Position numbers and translations under genes: made by a program
DNA from: Marsupella aquatica
Taxonomy: Eukaryota; Marchantiophyta
Assembly: GCA_973895155.1 (NCBI GenBank)
Contig: OZ316891.1
Coordinates: forward strand, 22,878,001 to 22,942,000
Length of the DNA: 64,000 nucleotides
Direction: 5' to 3'
The notes under the pieces: model-generated
Databases searched by the model: none
Seen by the model: only the letters and a program-made list of their open reading frames with translations
What the model was told of the DNA's origin: nothing
Shown here: one piece after another, positions 34,257 to 46,042 of the stretch
Layout: each line of letters begins with the position of its first letter
Position numbering within the stretch: the stretch's first letter is position 1

Positions 34257-35270
34257 TTCGTTACACCATCAGCTGAATCGCTTTGACATCAATTCAGTTC
34301 AATTCAATTCAATTCGACTCAGAAGTTCTCAGCTCCGATGCTGGCGCTACCGAAACCCTTAAGTTGGAGGAAGGCCAAGCCAATTGTTGATAAGAACATG
34401 ACCACTCTGCGCATTCGAGCTGAAAACTCATTGACGCCTCTCACCATTTGGGTGAAAATTACTTCAGCTGCACACCAAACGGAACGACGGACAGGGCAGA
34501 ACCAGTTGCAATTATCTCAACACTGGCCTCCCCAAATCGGCTGCTCCGCAAAGTAACTCTCATTGACGGGCAACTGAATTGGGCAGCCAGCGAAAAAAAT
34601 TCAAAAGTAAGGACATAAGGTCGAAATTCACGAGCGATCCATGTGACAGGCTAACTGGTTACTGTGTGATTTGCGTTGACTTTCCCAATAAGTAAAATCT
34701 GCCCACATAAGTGCATAAGTCGAGAAAATGGGTGCTAAAATCGTCCCACTGATGCCAGTGCAGGATCCAATTCCTGTCCAGCAACCCTCAATCATAGCCC
34801 TCTTGGAATCCCTTAAAAGGGGTGGACTTTTTCTTTTTCCTTTTTTTAACCTTCCCGGAAACAAGTGCACTATTATTGATGAAGGACCGGGCCAATATCC
34901 GGGCTTGGGGAAGAGATTTGAACGCAGAGACATGGGGATTCCAGTATTTTCCTTTTCAAAGATCGAAGGCTATGCCCTTGAGCCGACTTTAGAGTTTCTT
35001 TAAAAATTATATCCAATGTCTTTAAAAATTACAGTTGATTCCTTTTTAAAGCGATCGTTATCAGTGAGTGCGATTCATAATTTTAACTTGGGAGTATATA
35101 TTGCACTTTAAGAGGTTCTCGAGTGACGCGTCTCTGGTCTTTTGAGAGGTCGACGAGGGTGAGCACCAATTTTCTCGACTATTGCAATTATTTGGGCAGA
35201 TTTCACTGAGTGGTGAGTCATCAACTTTGCTACGCTGAGAGTTCCCATCACTCTTGTCTACCACAAACTC
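34257..35270. other. Upstream region of PrpF gene within block A
   Basis: Non-coding and conserved with block B (56520-57300). It includes AATTCAATTCAATTC (34296-34313) just upstream of the start codon. No TATA box is convincing. Confidence 0.45.
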
Positions 35271-35274
35271 CTCC

Positions 35275-35550
35275 TGTGTTTGGATCAATTATGGGGGGCT
35301 GCTCACAACAAGCGCTCTTGAATTTCCCGAGCAGAAATATCCCCGAAACTGACATCAAACCACCCGTCAGTGTAGCCAAAAGCGTTGCGATGAGTGAGGA
35401 GCACAATCTGCCGAATGCAGCATGAGCGTTTTTGCACGATTCTGCACACCCCTCCACTTTCACCACCTTGTAAGCGCACATCAGAAGAACAATACTGTCG
35501 AAGTACTAGAATTCGTCTTGGACTCCTTGTATGCAGTCCACATTTAGTGA
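35275..35550 (-). pseudogene. PITP gene fragment (block A)
   Basis: On the minus strand 'MCAYKVVKVE' at 35481 and 'QPPIIDPNTG' near 35300 match the C-terminal half of the PITP copy at 58227-59180. Relative to that copy, an internal stretch (ANYWA) is deleted, the frame shifts, and the N-terminal half is absent. It is a relic from the segmental duplication. Confidence 0.85.
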
Positions 35551-36148
35551 CATTTGGCTCTACCTAAGAGCTCTGATGGAAGTATGCGTGAATTGTTGAA
35601 GTTGAGTTATTTGATTGTTTTGCTCAAAAGAATATTTGCACACAAACTCCACCCAAAAAACTACATAATGAGTAAAGATTCGGAAATAAAAAATGTAAAT
35701 GTTCGCTGAGCCAACACAAAATTTTTGCCACTTGGCTCACTTGAAGTGCACATAGTCAAATGGCAGTAGGGTAATGTTTGAGGGAATGAGCCCAACTTCT
35801 TGTAAAGCCACCCTTAGAGCATCTCTAACCTAACTGGGTTTTTTTTACTCTAAGGGGCTCTTGACCAGAACTGAATGTGGCCGGACCAAACCCAGTAAAG
35901 AAAAATAAATGCACAGGGTCAGGTCCCACCCACTCACGTATTGGATTTTCAGGAATGACGTCTTTTGTTTACCAGATCATTGTGTAATGTTGACTCCTTG
36001 GGTTCATTTTTTCATTTTCAAGATTTCAATTTATGTTGTTAGATGCTGATTCCTTGTGTTTAGTAAACTTAGCCAACCAACTGAGAAGCTCTAAACACTT
36101 ATTTCTGTGCACGAGCATATCCTCTGCAGCTGCAAACATTGATAGCAA

Positions 36149-36365
36149 TGATTGATTTTGTTCATTTATGGTTGTTCAATTGAACGAGTTTGATGTTTTC
36201 ATATGGAGAGCTTCCCTTAGTTCAGTATGCTTCTCTCTTCCCAGTCTCTCGATTTGTGCTGGTGTGATTTACTTTGTCCATTTACGGTTGTTCAATTGAA
36301 TTGGTGTTTTCATGCTGAGCGCTTCTTTTAGGTTCTGTATGCTTCTCTCTTCCCACTCTCTTTGT
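36149..36365. repeat. Degenerate tandem duplication, about 105 bp x 2
   Basis: 36149-36255 and 36262-36365 share TTTGT(C/T)CATTTA(T/C)GGTTGTTCAATTGAA and GTATGCTTCTCTCTTCCCA.TCTC. Confidence 0.75.
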
Positions 36366-37537
36366 GACGGTGTTCTTAGATCACTGTGCTTGACTTTGGG
36401 GGTTGAGCTGTACATCTCGCTACTGAGTACTGTTGTCTGATCGCAAGAAACCTTCAAGAGCTATGACAATGTTTACTGGAAATGGCTGTGGTAGTAAAGA
36501 TTTAGTAGGTTGGGTACCATTCGGAATCCTCTCTTCTACATTTGTTTTCTATGCACCTGGATGAGACCAGCACCGGTTGGAGACAGCTTTGAAGCCAGAT
36601 AAGAAAGGAACCAGTAGTCTTTGTAACTTGCGAACGTAGAAATCGAGTAGTTATTTCTTCAAGTAAAGTCTTAACATTAAGATCTCATTTGCATCAAACG
36701 TTGATTAATGGCCATCCATCCTGGCTATTGTCTTATGCCTAAAAGATGACCCACGCCTGTATTCAAAATTCCAACAGAAGAAGTTGTTTTCATTCGGCGC
36801 TTTTTATTCGAATGTGGGCGTAGTCTTTGACAAATTGTTGTGTTCAAATACTCACGTAGTCAAACAGTCACTTTTCGATGGGAAAGCACTTTTGAGTTAG
36901 AAAGCCCCGGGCTTCACATTAGCATAGATGCCTTTTTCTTGGAATAGAAGACCTTCCTGTTGTCAGTAAAATGCCATTGCTAAAACTCAAATAGAAGGCC
37001 TAGGGTGCCCTATTTGAAAAGAATGCCCCGGGCTTACTAGTCGGATACAAATCCCAGGCCTACTATTCGATGCAAGAAGGTCGTAGAGCTGGTAGGGAAA
37101 GGTTGCCATAAGGTTCTTTCAAGAGGCATGAATCGGATGAAGACTCAGGATCAAGCTTTCTGAGTGTGCGTGCGTTCTTCAAGGGCACGTGCAACCTTCA
37201 TAAACAAACGAACCAGCAGTTGACGGCCCCGCAAGGACGATGGCAGTCCTGTGAAGCCAGCTCTGGTACGGAGCTAGTGTGGACGCAAGGAGGCAGTCCG
37301 GCGCTTTGGGTTGCTCCATGAGAATGGACGGGACTATAAACGGTGCAGGGGGGTTGCCTGTCCGAACACTTTTCTCGTTACACGATGACCGTCGTCTTCC
37401 TACCTGGGTGTCAAACCTCGAGCCGGTGGGTGCAGAGTGTTTCTACAAAAACTCCTTTCTGTGCTGGACATGCCATGCTAAATACGAGAGCAATCAATGT
37501 ACAATGCGGTAAGGAAACGCAATCTTTTTGCCCCTGA

Positions 37538-37699
37538 CACTACTTGATTGAGACTGCTCTGTTCATTTCATTAGGCACACCGCTTGAGTGAATGATAGAG
37601 CATCCACTCAAGCAAAGGGGCACTACTTGATTGAGACTGCTCTGTTCATTTCATTAGGCACACCGCTTGAGTGAATGATAGAGCATCCACTCAAGCAAA
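37538..37699. repeat. Near-perfect 83-bp tandem duplication
   Basis: CACTACTTGATTGAGACTGC at 37538 recurs at 37621 and the two copies match to the end (CACTCAAGCAAA). It must be very recent or, alternatively, an assembly artefact. Confidence 0.95.
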
Positions 37700-38101
37700 A
37701 GTATCCAGGACTTGAACAATAAGTGTACATTGATACTTAGCCCTAGCAAGTTCTACTTGAAGAGAACGGATACAAAGAGGTGCCGGAAACTAGAGGATCA
37801 GAAGCTGTCATTACCAGACCAAAGGCACTGGTAGTGACATAGCTCGACACTACGGTTGTGAATGTCGACAAATCATCTAAGCTAGAAGGTTGCAGATTTT
37901 TCTACAAATTGATTTTGTTAATTGGATTGTCCATTTGTGTTCGGCACAAAGCAACCAGCATTAATTGTAGGTGCTTTAAAGAGCTCCGGTAGAAACAACA
38001 CTTCCCTGAATTTCTAACTTGGTGTTGAAATGCAAAGCTATCGCCTCAATCAAATTTAAAAGACTTTGGATCTAGAAAAATCACGTGAATCACTGGCCAA
38101 A

Positions 38102-41070
38102 TTACTCATCAGTAATCTTTCCCTTAGCTTCATTAACGAGCTTGAAGAGTTCTTCCCTGCAGTTGAAGTCAAACTGTTTAGTGAATTGCCCCCTCCAGTA
38201 CTGTTCCAAAAATTGTTTAGATTGGAAAATCTAATTTACTGTACGAACTAGAGGAGATATACAGATAAATTTCAACCTGGGATGCCTATGGTAGACGGTT
38301 CAAATCTGCGTGTAGGAACTCTGAAGCACCTGCAAGTAACATCATACTTGGTATGCGTGAACTGGCCCTATTTGTGGGTAGTTCAAATCCAAACGCCAGA
38401 ACTTTTGAAACATTTAAATGATAAATATGGTGTGAAGAACTGACCTGTTAGACTTGAAGAGCAAATAGCGGTATGTAAACCACTGTCACAAATCAAACAC
38501 GATGTGAGCCATGTTAGGAGTGAATCAAAGGCTGAAAGAAAATTCACAGGGGTAGAAGTATAATCACGTCAAATGGACCCGCTGAAAACAAAATTTTGCA
38601 ACAGAATCAGGAGACTCACCCCTGAAAACAAAATGCCAACAAACTCAAAAAACCCGGGGAGAACAGGGAGCTTATCAATAGCCTGCACAAAATTGACAAC
38701 TACAATAGAGATAAGATATTATCGTATACGTCTTACTTTGAGAATTTCTGGAGTTCATCGCATGCAAAGCTTCCAAAAAGCAACAAACACCCAGTCAATT
38801 ACAATGATGGTACACGGCTCAAAGTCAAATGGTGTCGTGTGGTTTGCTCTCATAAATCAGATGGAAGTAGCAGATAATCTGAGCAAATGGCGCCTCCGAG
38901 GAGCAAACTATCTAGACGAGCAATCGGTCATAGTTTAAGTCAATGTGCCGCCACCACGCTGTTCAGCGATACTGAATCTAAAATTCTCTGAATGTCCACT
39001 TACGATGGAAATGAGTCCTCAACGAAGGGTCAGCACAGATCCACCAAAACCCAAGACAAAGAGAATGTCCTGGGATATGGGAGCTTCCATAAAGCTAATT
39101 AATGTGAAATAAACCCACCGAAAGGAGACCAAATGATGCCCACAGTACGATGAGACCAGCAACTCCCAAACCACCAACGGCCAACTTGTCATCAAGCTTG
39201 TCCCACTGCCACATCAAATAATTTACATTTGAAGCTCTGGTCAGTAAGCGAATTCGTTAACTGATTTGAGCGCAAACAGATTGAAAGTACAATAAATGCC
39301 CTTCCAACCGACTGCATTACTTTCGACCACCAGTCTCGCTTCCAGTTAGGAGAGACAAATTTCTGTTGAGGAGGAAAAAAATCATAATCATCAAATGCGG
39401 AGATATGAAACTAAGTCCACTTTAAATTGAGCACTTCACAAATTAACATCACCTTGCATGCCCTTTGCTTGGGTTCAAACAGGGAGCCGACATAAGGCTT
39501 CAGGAGGGACGAAAATTAACGCTGGAGTGTAATTGGTAGGGGCCTAACTTACTATACATGCAGGGGGTTCGTGGCGGATAGTGTTCCTAACAAGAATCGC
39601 TTTTTGGATGTAACAACGTTAGGATATCGACAGGGCTTCACCCCAATATGAAATGTTAAACCTTGGTATGAAACCAGTGATAGCGCAGATAATATTTGAC
39701 CTTTCACTTGATGCAAATTAGTTGTTCGAACTCCACACTCGGGATGGGACACTGCCGGGTGTGCTCACATATGTGTGTTTTTGGAAAGGTCAATTTTCGG
39801 CCTTCAAGTTGCAAGTTGTACCCAAGTGTGATGATTTTGGCAACACTTGGCTTGCATCCTTACTTGGTCCCACTACACAAAAGGTGAATACAGAATACAT
39901 CGAATCAAGGTTTATTCTGGTGTAGAAACTCACAGCTTCCTTAGCAGACTTCAAGAGATCCGAAGCAGCTTCTGAGGGGTCAGCTTGCGTCTCGGAAGCC
40001 TTGGCCACAACAGGAAATTGCCTCGTTGACCCTGCACCAGACACCGAACAGAAATAGCCCAACCAACACTTAGCTTCCTCATTGAGAATCAACCAGACAA
40101 AATTGCCTATCCGCGTATCGGCTATGATGAATCCCACATCTAAGATACCAGAGGAAGAACACCACAAAACTTCTGCAACCCCTGTAACATATCTGGCATC
40201 TGGAGGACAAGGAAATGCGCAATTTCCTATCGGGTTTGCCCGACCTTGCCCAGTCCACCCTTCACGTGCCCAAACCCTCAGCATTGCAGTTTACAATGCC
40301 CCATACTGCCTCTAGCACCGCCCAAACACAAGTTGAAACTCAAGGACAAGGACATACCCAATTTTCTTGACAGCATTCACCTCCTTTCAACACGTTACCA
40401 GCCGCACGTGGGTTATGCATGCTGGCTCGTTGGCTGGCTGGCTGGCTTAAAAGGAGGTTTGCACTGGGCATGGTATTCTATCCTCGATGCCCGGAAATGA
40501 AGCAACTGTAACCAGTTCCGCTTGAACTTCTCGGCCATGATGATTTGACGAGGACATGGCATGAGCAAAGGGACCTTACATTGCGTTGAGGAGATAGGCA
40601 ACCGATTTCCCACGCAGGGTCTAAGCGTTGGCTCCAGCAATTCACTTGAACAAACATAAATTATGTACTGATGGCACGGCAGGGGACCCTTGCATTGGGT
40701 TACAGAAACAAGCAACCCACTGCATGGGCAGGATCCATGCCATGTCCTCAGCAATTCATTTTAACAAACAAATCTACAATTTCCCGTCCAAACCAAACGG
40801 AAGGACGAAAAGAAGGAACTCAAGAAGGGCGCCACAGAGAGTGAATCACAACAGACAAGCAAGCATTTTCATGCTCATCGTTGATCATCATCACCCACCT
40901 TGAGCAAATTCTGCGAAGCCCGTGGAGCGTAGCTGAGGAAGAACCCTGGCACCCAACAGGAGGCGGGCTCTGCTCGACGATCCGCTGGATTGACCAGCCG
41001 CCCTTGTGGAACAAACAGCTGGGCAGAGAGCCAGCTGGCCTGCCAGACCAACAACAACTGCGCTCGCCAT
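38102..41070 (-). CDS. CURT1: CURVATURE THYLAKOID 1 protein, plastid
   Basis: Six exons: 41070-40899, 40031-39934, 39205-39119, 38682-38620, 38482-38445, 38156-38102. They join in consistent phases (1,0,0,0,2) to 170 residues. Exon 1 (MASAVVVGLAG..., Ala/Ser/Arg-rich) is a typical chloroplast transit peptide. Then come 'SEAASDLLKSAKEA', 'WDKLDDKLAVGGLGVAGLIVLWA', 'AIDKLPVLPGFFEFVGILFSG', 'WFTYRYLLFKSN' and 'REELFKLVNEAKGKITDE'. This is the CURT1 layout: an amphipathic helix, two membrane spans joined by a short stromal turn with the conserved DKLP, and a C-terminal charged helix. CURT1 proteins oligomerise at grana margins and bend the thylakoid membrane. No stop or frameshift is seen, so the gene is probably functional. 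Very small exons explain why no long frame marks it; the frame 38573-38938 on the other strand is antisense to it. Confidence 0.93.
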
Positions 41071-41894
41071 CGCTCCTGTTCGTGGGTTACCTTCCCTGTC
41101 TCCCTGTCCTCGCCTGCCTGGCCGAAAGGAATCAGCAATGTGTGCTCTAGATTGTATTGTGGTTGTGGGTTTGGTCGGATGGCTGTTCGTTTCTTTAGGC
41201 AGGAAGGAGGGGAGGGGCCGAAGCCCGAGGTGGAGGATAGAGGAGCAAGCAGCAACAGTGAATGGGTGGATGGAAGGTCACAGAGCCTCAGTGGATATAG
41301 CACGAGGTGGAGAGGGAGGGATTCTGAAGATAACAGGAGCAGATCGTCGGTCATTTCGATGATGCACTGCATGGACTTGTACCCCCATATAATCTACAGC
41401 CTTAGGCTCAGGTACTAAGCCACGGAAATTAGTTCGTGGTCTTTCCCTTTACTTTTAGCTGTACTTAAACTCACTAATATAGACGAGTGTCCCAAAATGT
41501 CTCAGCAAATGCAATAAGATAGACAGGTGTCTGGAAATGTCGCAAAGTTTGGTGTCCACCTGTGCTTACTATGATCGTGTGAATAGAGCATGTGGGCTCA
41601 TGGAGTAACCTGGAAAATGAAGCCAATTGGGCGGGCGCATTGAGTAATCTGGAAGATGGAGTCATTTGGAGCTCGAGATCAGTGCTCATCCTGCCGCCAC
41701 CTAACTCCAAATCTCTTCTACCTTCATGATCCTTGATGCTAATTGCCTGGATCAACTTTACTCTTGTATCCTTTCTATGTTGCTCTCCATTATTTATCTC
41801 CTCGTTGTCTCCAAATCAGTGTCTAACTATGAATTTAGCCCAAGTGTCCCACTATGGGAGTGTCATCATTATTTTCTTTCTCTCCATTCTTTTC
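41071..41894. other. Upstream region of CURT1, no other gene seen
   Basis: Contains long overlapping frames on both strands just upstream of the CURT1 start (for example 41006-41362), without recognisable domains. It presumably holds the CURT1 promoter and 5' UTR, but no TATA box stands out. Confidence 0.4.
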
Positions 41895-42028
41895 AATATT
41901 TTACAGTAGGTATTTTGGAAGTTTAAGTTTGGATGGCCCTCAACCCATTTCCATAGATGAGGGAGGTATTGGAAATGGGTTGAGGGCCATCCGAACTTAA
42001 ACTTCCAAAATACCTACTGTAAAATATT
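41895..42028. repeat. Near-perfect 58-bp-arm inverted repeat (hairpin)
   Basis: Left arm 41895-41952, loop of 18 bases (41953-41970), right arm 41971-42028. The arms match except for one position, which would pair as G-U in RNA. Arm landmarks: TTTTACAGTAGGTATTTTGG and GGCCCTCAACCCATTTCC. It could be a palindromic MITE-like element or the template of a small-RNA precursor. Confidence 0.95.
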
Positions 42029-43751
42029 TAGAATGCCTAGAAATATTTTGAAAGAGCCTTCCAATGAGCCTAACATTGTCACATATCATCAAGTATCAAA
42101 GAAATCATGATTTTCTGAGTGTCTCTGCCAATTTCTCTGCCCTTCCTTGGAATGACGCGCCAACAAAAATTGATTGCAATTTCTCCTTGATCTCTCAATA
42201 AAACATGTAATTTGTGCGTAAAATTCTTAGAACCGTTTTGGAAAATATTCCAATGAGTCTCGCATTATCATATTTTGTCAAGTATTGAAAAGCTCACAAA
42301 ATTCTCTAAACAATTCCACTCATTATATGACCCAAATTTTATCTCAGAGGAAAGTCAAAGAAGCAATGGCCCCACTGTCTAGTAAAGGTACCCTCAGTTT
42401 GAAATGTCTAGTTAAGGGCAAGTGCTGACTATGGAGTCTGCGTGTGAAGGAGTGTACACCCAGAGGCATGTCAGAGGTGCCATATGCTACTATGGGGTTA
42501 TTAGGGTGTCTCAAAACTTAACGACGCCAGGCTAATATCTTCCCATAACTAAAGAGTTATCAGAACGCCCATAGACGTGTGGGAGGCGATCTTGGCTCCG
42601 ATAAGGAAAGCCCATGGCTCAACACTTCACCAATAACCTTAACCATTTCCAGTAACTTCCCAAGTAACTTTAGGCGGAAATCCTGAATTTCACAGATCTT
42701 GAAAACTATCCAAAAAGCTGCAATTGAAGGCAAGTGGGCTTTAAGCCTAACATGGCAATGGCTGCTGCATTTAGGGTGGTGGCTGACCAAGCCAAGGAAA
42801 GAAAAATGAAGTACTGTGTGAGACTGAGGTAAGGCCTTAAACCATGCCTTATGGGGTGGGTCAATGCTGTCTCCATCCATTCTAAACATTTGTTAATTGG
42901 GTCCCATAACCAGATTTACAGGATGGACCATATATTCGGAACTTTCCCCATGGCCCAATTATGAGACACAGATCATGGCATTATACACTGTGATCTGGTC
43001 CTAACCATGTTTGACCCTTGTTTTCTTTTGATATTTCATTTCTTAATCATTCAACTTCTCACAATTAGCCCAAACCCCACATGACAATCTTTCTTTGATG
43101 CACTCTTCTGAAGTACTGAGTCTGGTGCTATCCATTACTCCATATATCTCACGGGGTTGACTATCAAAAATCTTAGAAACCACATGCCATCAAAAATATG
43201 TATTTTTGATAGAAATTAACTAAATTTTTAAAAAGCATAGGAGGCAAAAGAAGGTATTTTAAACTCATGTTTATAGAATATTCTCTAATATATACCTTTT
43301 ATACAGTAAAATAGGTTATTAATATTGAAAATAAAGAATATTCTTGGAATATTTCTTTATAAAATAGGTCTATTTATATTAGGCTAGGATCGCACGTGGT
43401 ACCCCAAAATATACACCTAGTTAACCCCCTGAGCCATATATGTCCCTTATTAGTTAGTGAAGTTGCCAATGAAGTTGATATTTGAAGGGGACCCAAAATG
43501 TGTGGAACGAGCTCATCAAAGCAGTTATTTACAGCCTGATTTACGGTAGCTTCACTCAATTTCTCAGGCTAGCTTGTCTTCTCATAAAAGAAGCATACTT
43601 GGGTAGCAACAATTGTGCCAACTCTCTTAGTTACCATGTTAGAAAGCAAAATAAAATATTTTGTGTACTAGCTAGCTTAAAACTCAAGGGCCTCACTGTA
43701 TGGAGGCCTCCTCATTATCTGCGATGTTTTTAGGCGTCGGACCCCCTAAAT
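42029..43751. other. AT-rich repeat-like sequence, no gene
   Basis: Two degenerate copies (about 42037-42120 and 42228-42310) share CCTAGAA or CTTAGAA, TTCCAATGAG(C/T)CT, then CATAT.(A/T)TCAAGTAT(C/T)(A/G)AA. The same vocabulary recurs at 52490-52720. The ORF 42560-42889 (minus) has no recognisable domain. About 43160-43375 is extremely AT-rich. Confidence 0.45.
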
Positions 43752-44109
43752 TGTTAGGTTATGCCTCTAGTATAACCTATATACTTCCATAGTACTAGCT
43801 AGACTTTAGTAGACTAGGATAGCACTAGTTTAAGTTCCCAGTTCCTATAGACCATGGGAGGGGGTATACCCAAGGGGAACACAAAGTTGTGCTCACACTT
43901 GAAGATTCACTCTAGAGGAGAGAGAGAGTGAGAGAGTGAGAGAGTGAGAGGAGGGACTCTAGCACTTTGGCTATGGCGGGTGTAATCATTTTGCATTACT
44001 GGATTTCTCTCACAATCGTGAACGTAGCCTAGACGGGGTGAACCATGTACTTTAGTGTCGGTTTCTATGGCAGCCCCAGTTTCAATATAAGGGCCCCTAG
44101 TGCTCGACA
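43752..44109 (+). repeat. Possible solo copia LTR
   Basis: Runs from TGTTAGGTTATG to GCTCGACA. It has a plant copia LTR look: TGTTAGG start, a GA-microsatellite, and a 3' part GAACGTAGCCTAGACGGGG and TGAACCATGTACTTTAGTG, which recalls the U5 of Tnt1/SIRE-like copia LTRs. No target duplication is seen, so the ends are uncertain. Confidence 0.4.
43915..43955. repeat. GA-rich microsatellite
   Basis: (GAGAGAGT)n-type run: GAGAGAGAGTGAGAGAGTGA and on. Confidence 0.85.
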
Positions 44110-44305
44110 AACACGAGAGGACCTGCCAACTGGGAAAGATGTTGAGTCAAAAACCAAAAAATAAAATGTTTGTGACACATGCTGATGCTGTCTCATTCGG
44201 TAGATCATATCCCAACATAAATTGTAAAAATTTTTAACCCCTGTAAAGTTGGAATATTCTTGGAATATTTGAAAATTTTGACTAGAAAGACCATAATGTT
44301 CTTAT

Positions 44306-44437
44306 TGTTAGAATACCATAGTTAAGTCACCAGGGTTACTTACCTAACCCTAGTTAGAAACCTTGTAACCCTTCATACTATACATAAACATCACCCGAGG
44401 GAGAAGGTGTAAATCAGTTGGAGATTGTATCTGAACA
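44306..44437 (+). repeat. 5' LTR, 132 bp
   Basis: TGTTAGAATACCATAG to CTGAACA. The following CGTTATCAGCAC resembles the primer site of many plant copia elements (variant of the initiator-Met type). Confidence 0.95.
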
Positions 44438-46042
44438 CGTTATCAGCACTGCCACCAGCTTGGAGCAAGGCCATGGCAAATTGATCCCGCACGGCTATGG
44501 CGAATTGAATCTACAGAGAATATGGCAAAGTGAGAGTACAAGCCAAGAGATACGAAAGGTTGAGAGAAGAGATCCATAAGGACATCGTGGATAAGAAACA
44601 CAAAAAGTTGACAAGCACAATATCGATTTGTCCTTAAAATTCAAACCCTGAAATATAAAGGTAGACGAGCAAGCAATGCAACAAGAAGACTGTGGGCCCT
44701 GGGCCCTCAGTCTTAACTAATACGTGGAGGACGTGCAAACGCTCAAAGGGTAGTTTTTGTGGACAAAATTAGTAAGGAGAGGAGAAAAAGAAGAGAAGAG
44801 ACAGAGGTCACATCAAGGTCTATCTTGAAATCACCAAGGAATCGAGAGCGAAATACATAAGCACAGTAATCACAAAAAGGAGAAGAGACGTTGCCGCGAG
44901 AGCAAGCCAAAAGAAGAGCAAGAATTGAATGCTCAAAGAAGGATTCCAGAATGACCCGTCCGCGCTTTGTTACCAGGATGAGCACTTAATTTGAAAGGAA
45001 TAGAATGAAATGACCTGTGAATTGAAAGAGCGAGCAGCAAAAGCATTGGGGAGGCGCTGGCAAAGAGAATTGATAAGGAACGCCTTTAAATCTGCTTTCC
45101 ACAAAAGTTCGTAAGCCAGAGATGAAAGGTCAAAGCAACGATAGAGATGATAGCAACTCTCCCGGCCTGCAGGAAGGAAGAAAAACATAATGAGGCGAAG
45201 GCAGGCCTGATTGATCCCAAATGGACCTACGACTCCAACATCAATCGAAGAGAGATCATCGCAGCAAAGGGAATAGAGAGAAACTAGAAGGAAGAGATTG
45301 TCGAGCGATCGAGGGGCGCGACAACGCTGGCAGCAGAGTGACAAGAAAAATAGTAAAGGGACGACTGATAAAGAACGTAATTGAATAGGAGCTCTAAGAT
45401 TTGAGAAACTCAATCGGAGCACAAAGAAGGATCACACATTGAGAGCAAGCCGGAGGAGATCATGAGAAGAGAGAAGGCTGCGAGAAAACAAATTGATAAG
45501 GACAGAACTCAAAAGGAAGAAAGGAGAGAGTCAAACAAGGAGAAAGGAATTCATAAGGATAGCAAAAATGACAGTGGAACTCCCATAAGGAAGGCCCGAT
45601 CCATAAGAAGCGAATAAGAAGGAGAGAGAAATTGGAAAGGAAGAATAGAGAGAGGCAGGACCTTAAGAAACTGTGGAGGAAGACAGAAAAGAATCCCCAA
45701 GTGAATAAGGTGATCGGACCTTTGTCAAGGAACTTCGAAGAGACTGAATCCAAAGAAGAAAAGCGAAAGCTCGAAGGAAAGGAGAGAAACTGAAGCATAA
45801 GGACAAAGGAGTTTGTGATTGAGTTCGTGACTGCCCAGGCAAAAGAGAGCACTGTTGAGGAGAGAAGGCAAAACCCTAAAAGCAAAAACGAGAAAGGAAC
45901 AATCAACTTTTTTGATTTTCCGAAAGCGCACAAAACCTATAAGCGCACAAAACTCACCAGGCATAAAACAAACCTATCTTATAACCCTAAACCTAACCCT
46001 AAACCTAAAAACCAAAACCATTGAACCCTAAAACCTAAAAAC
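44438..46042 (+). other. Long purine-rich leader ending in telomere-like repeats
   Basis: About 1.6 kb between LTR and gag, strongly A+G-rich on the plus strand. Minus-strand frames here (44970-45422, 45460-45933) are only the Leu/Phe/Ser-rich mirror of that bias. The end (45983-46041) is built from CCCTAAA/CCTAAA units. No gene is supported. Confidence 0.6.
45983..46041 (+). repeat. Telomere-like CCCTAAA tract
   Basis: AACCCTAAACCTAACCCTAA followed by CCTAAAAACC and ACCCTAAAACCTAAAAAC, directly before the gag ATG at 46043. Plant telomeres are (CCCTAAA)n; here the units are degenerate and internal to an element. Confidence 0.8.

Larger units (their letters stand above)
28830..35560. repeat. 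Segmental duplication, block A
   Basis: Diverged copy of 53890-58700. Colinear matches include GTGATGTACTTGCCAGGAGAG (29281 / 54030), CACTCTTTCCCTCG (29546 / 55651), CTCCGGCTGATCCCTCCCT (33420 / 55828), CTGGGGGCAAGCTG (33718 / 56262) and ATTATGGG.GGCTGCT (35289 / 58379). Block A has material absent from B: about 310 bp (28955-29268) and about 3.7 kb (29590-33260) with PrpF exons 2 and 3. The extra 310 bp contains a short hairpin (CCCCTAGGCCAG / CCTGGCCTGGGG near 29025). Confidence 0.85.
35561..38101. other. Intergenic; two short tandem duplications
   Basis: No gene recognised. ORFs here (36269-36457, 37279-37512) have no recognisable features. Confidence 0.5.

Noticed and set aside
38573-38938. 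121-codon plus-strand ORF
   Set aside because: It lies antisense over the 63-nt CURT1 exon and an intron, and has no recognisable features.
39000-39108. Possible extra CURT1 exon (minus strand, after CATTAATTAG)
   Set aside because: The exons at 39119-39205 and 38620-38682 join in phase and match the family without it; its translation is not CURT1-like and soon stops.
40875-41372. 165-codon minus-strand ORF with Leu-rich start
   Set aside because: It overlaps CURT1 exon 1 in another frame; the ATG at 41070 gives the transit peptide that splices correctly.
44970-45933. Long minus-strand ORFs rich in Leu, Phe and Ser
   Set aside because: They are the reverse reading of the purine-rich copia leader, with no domain and composition explained by the base bias.
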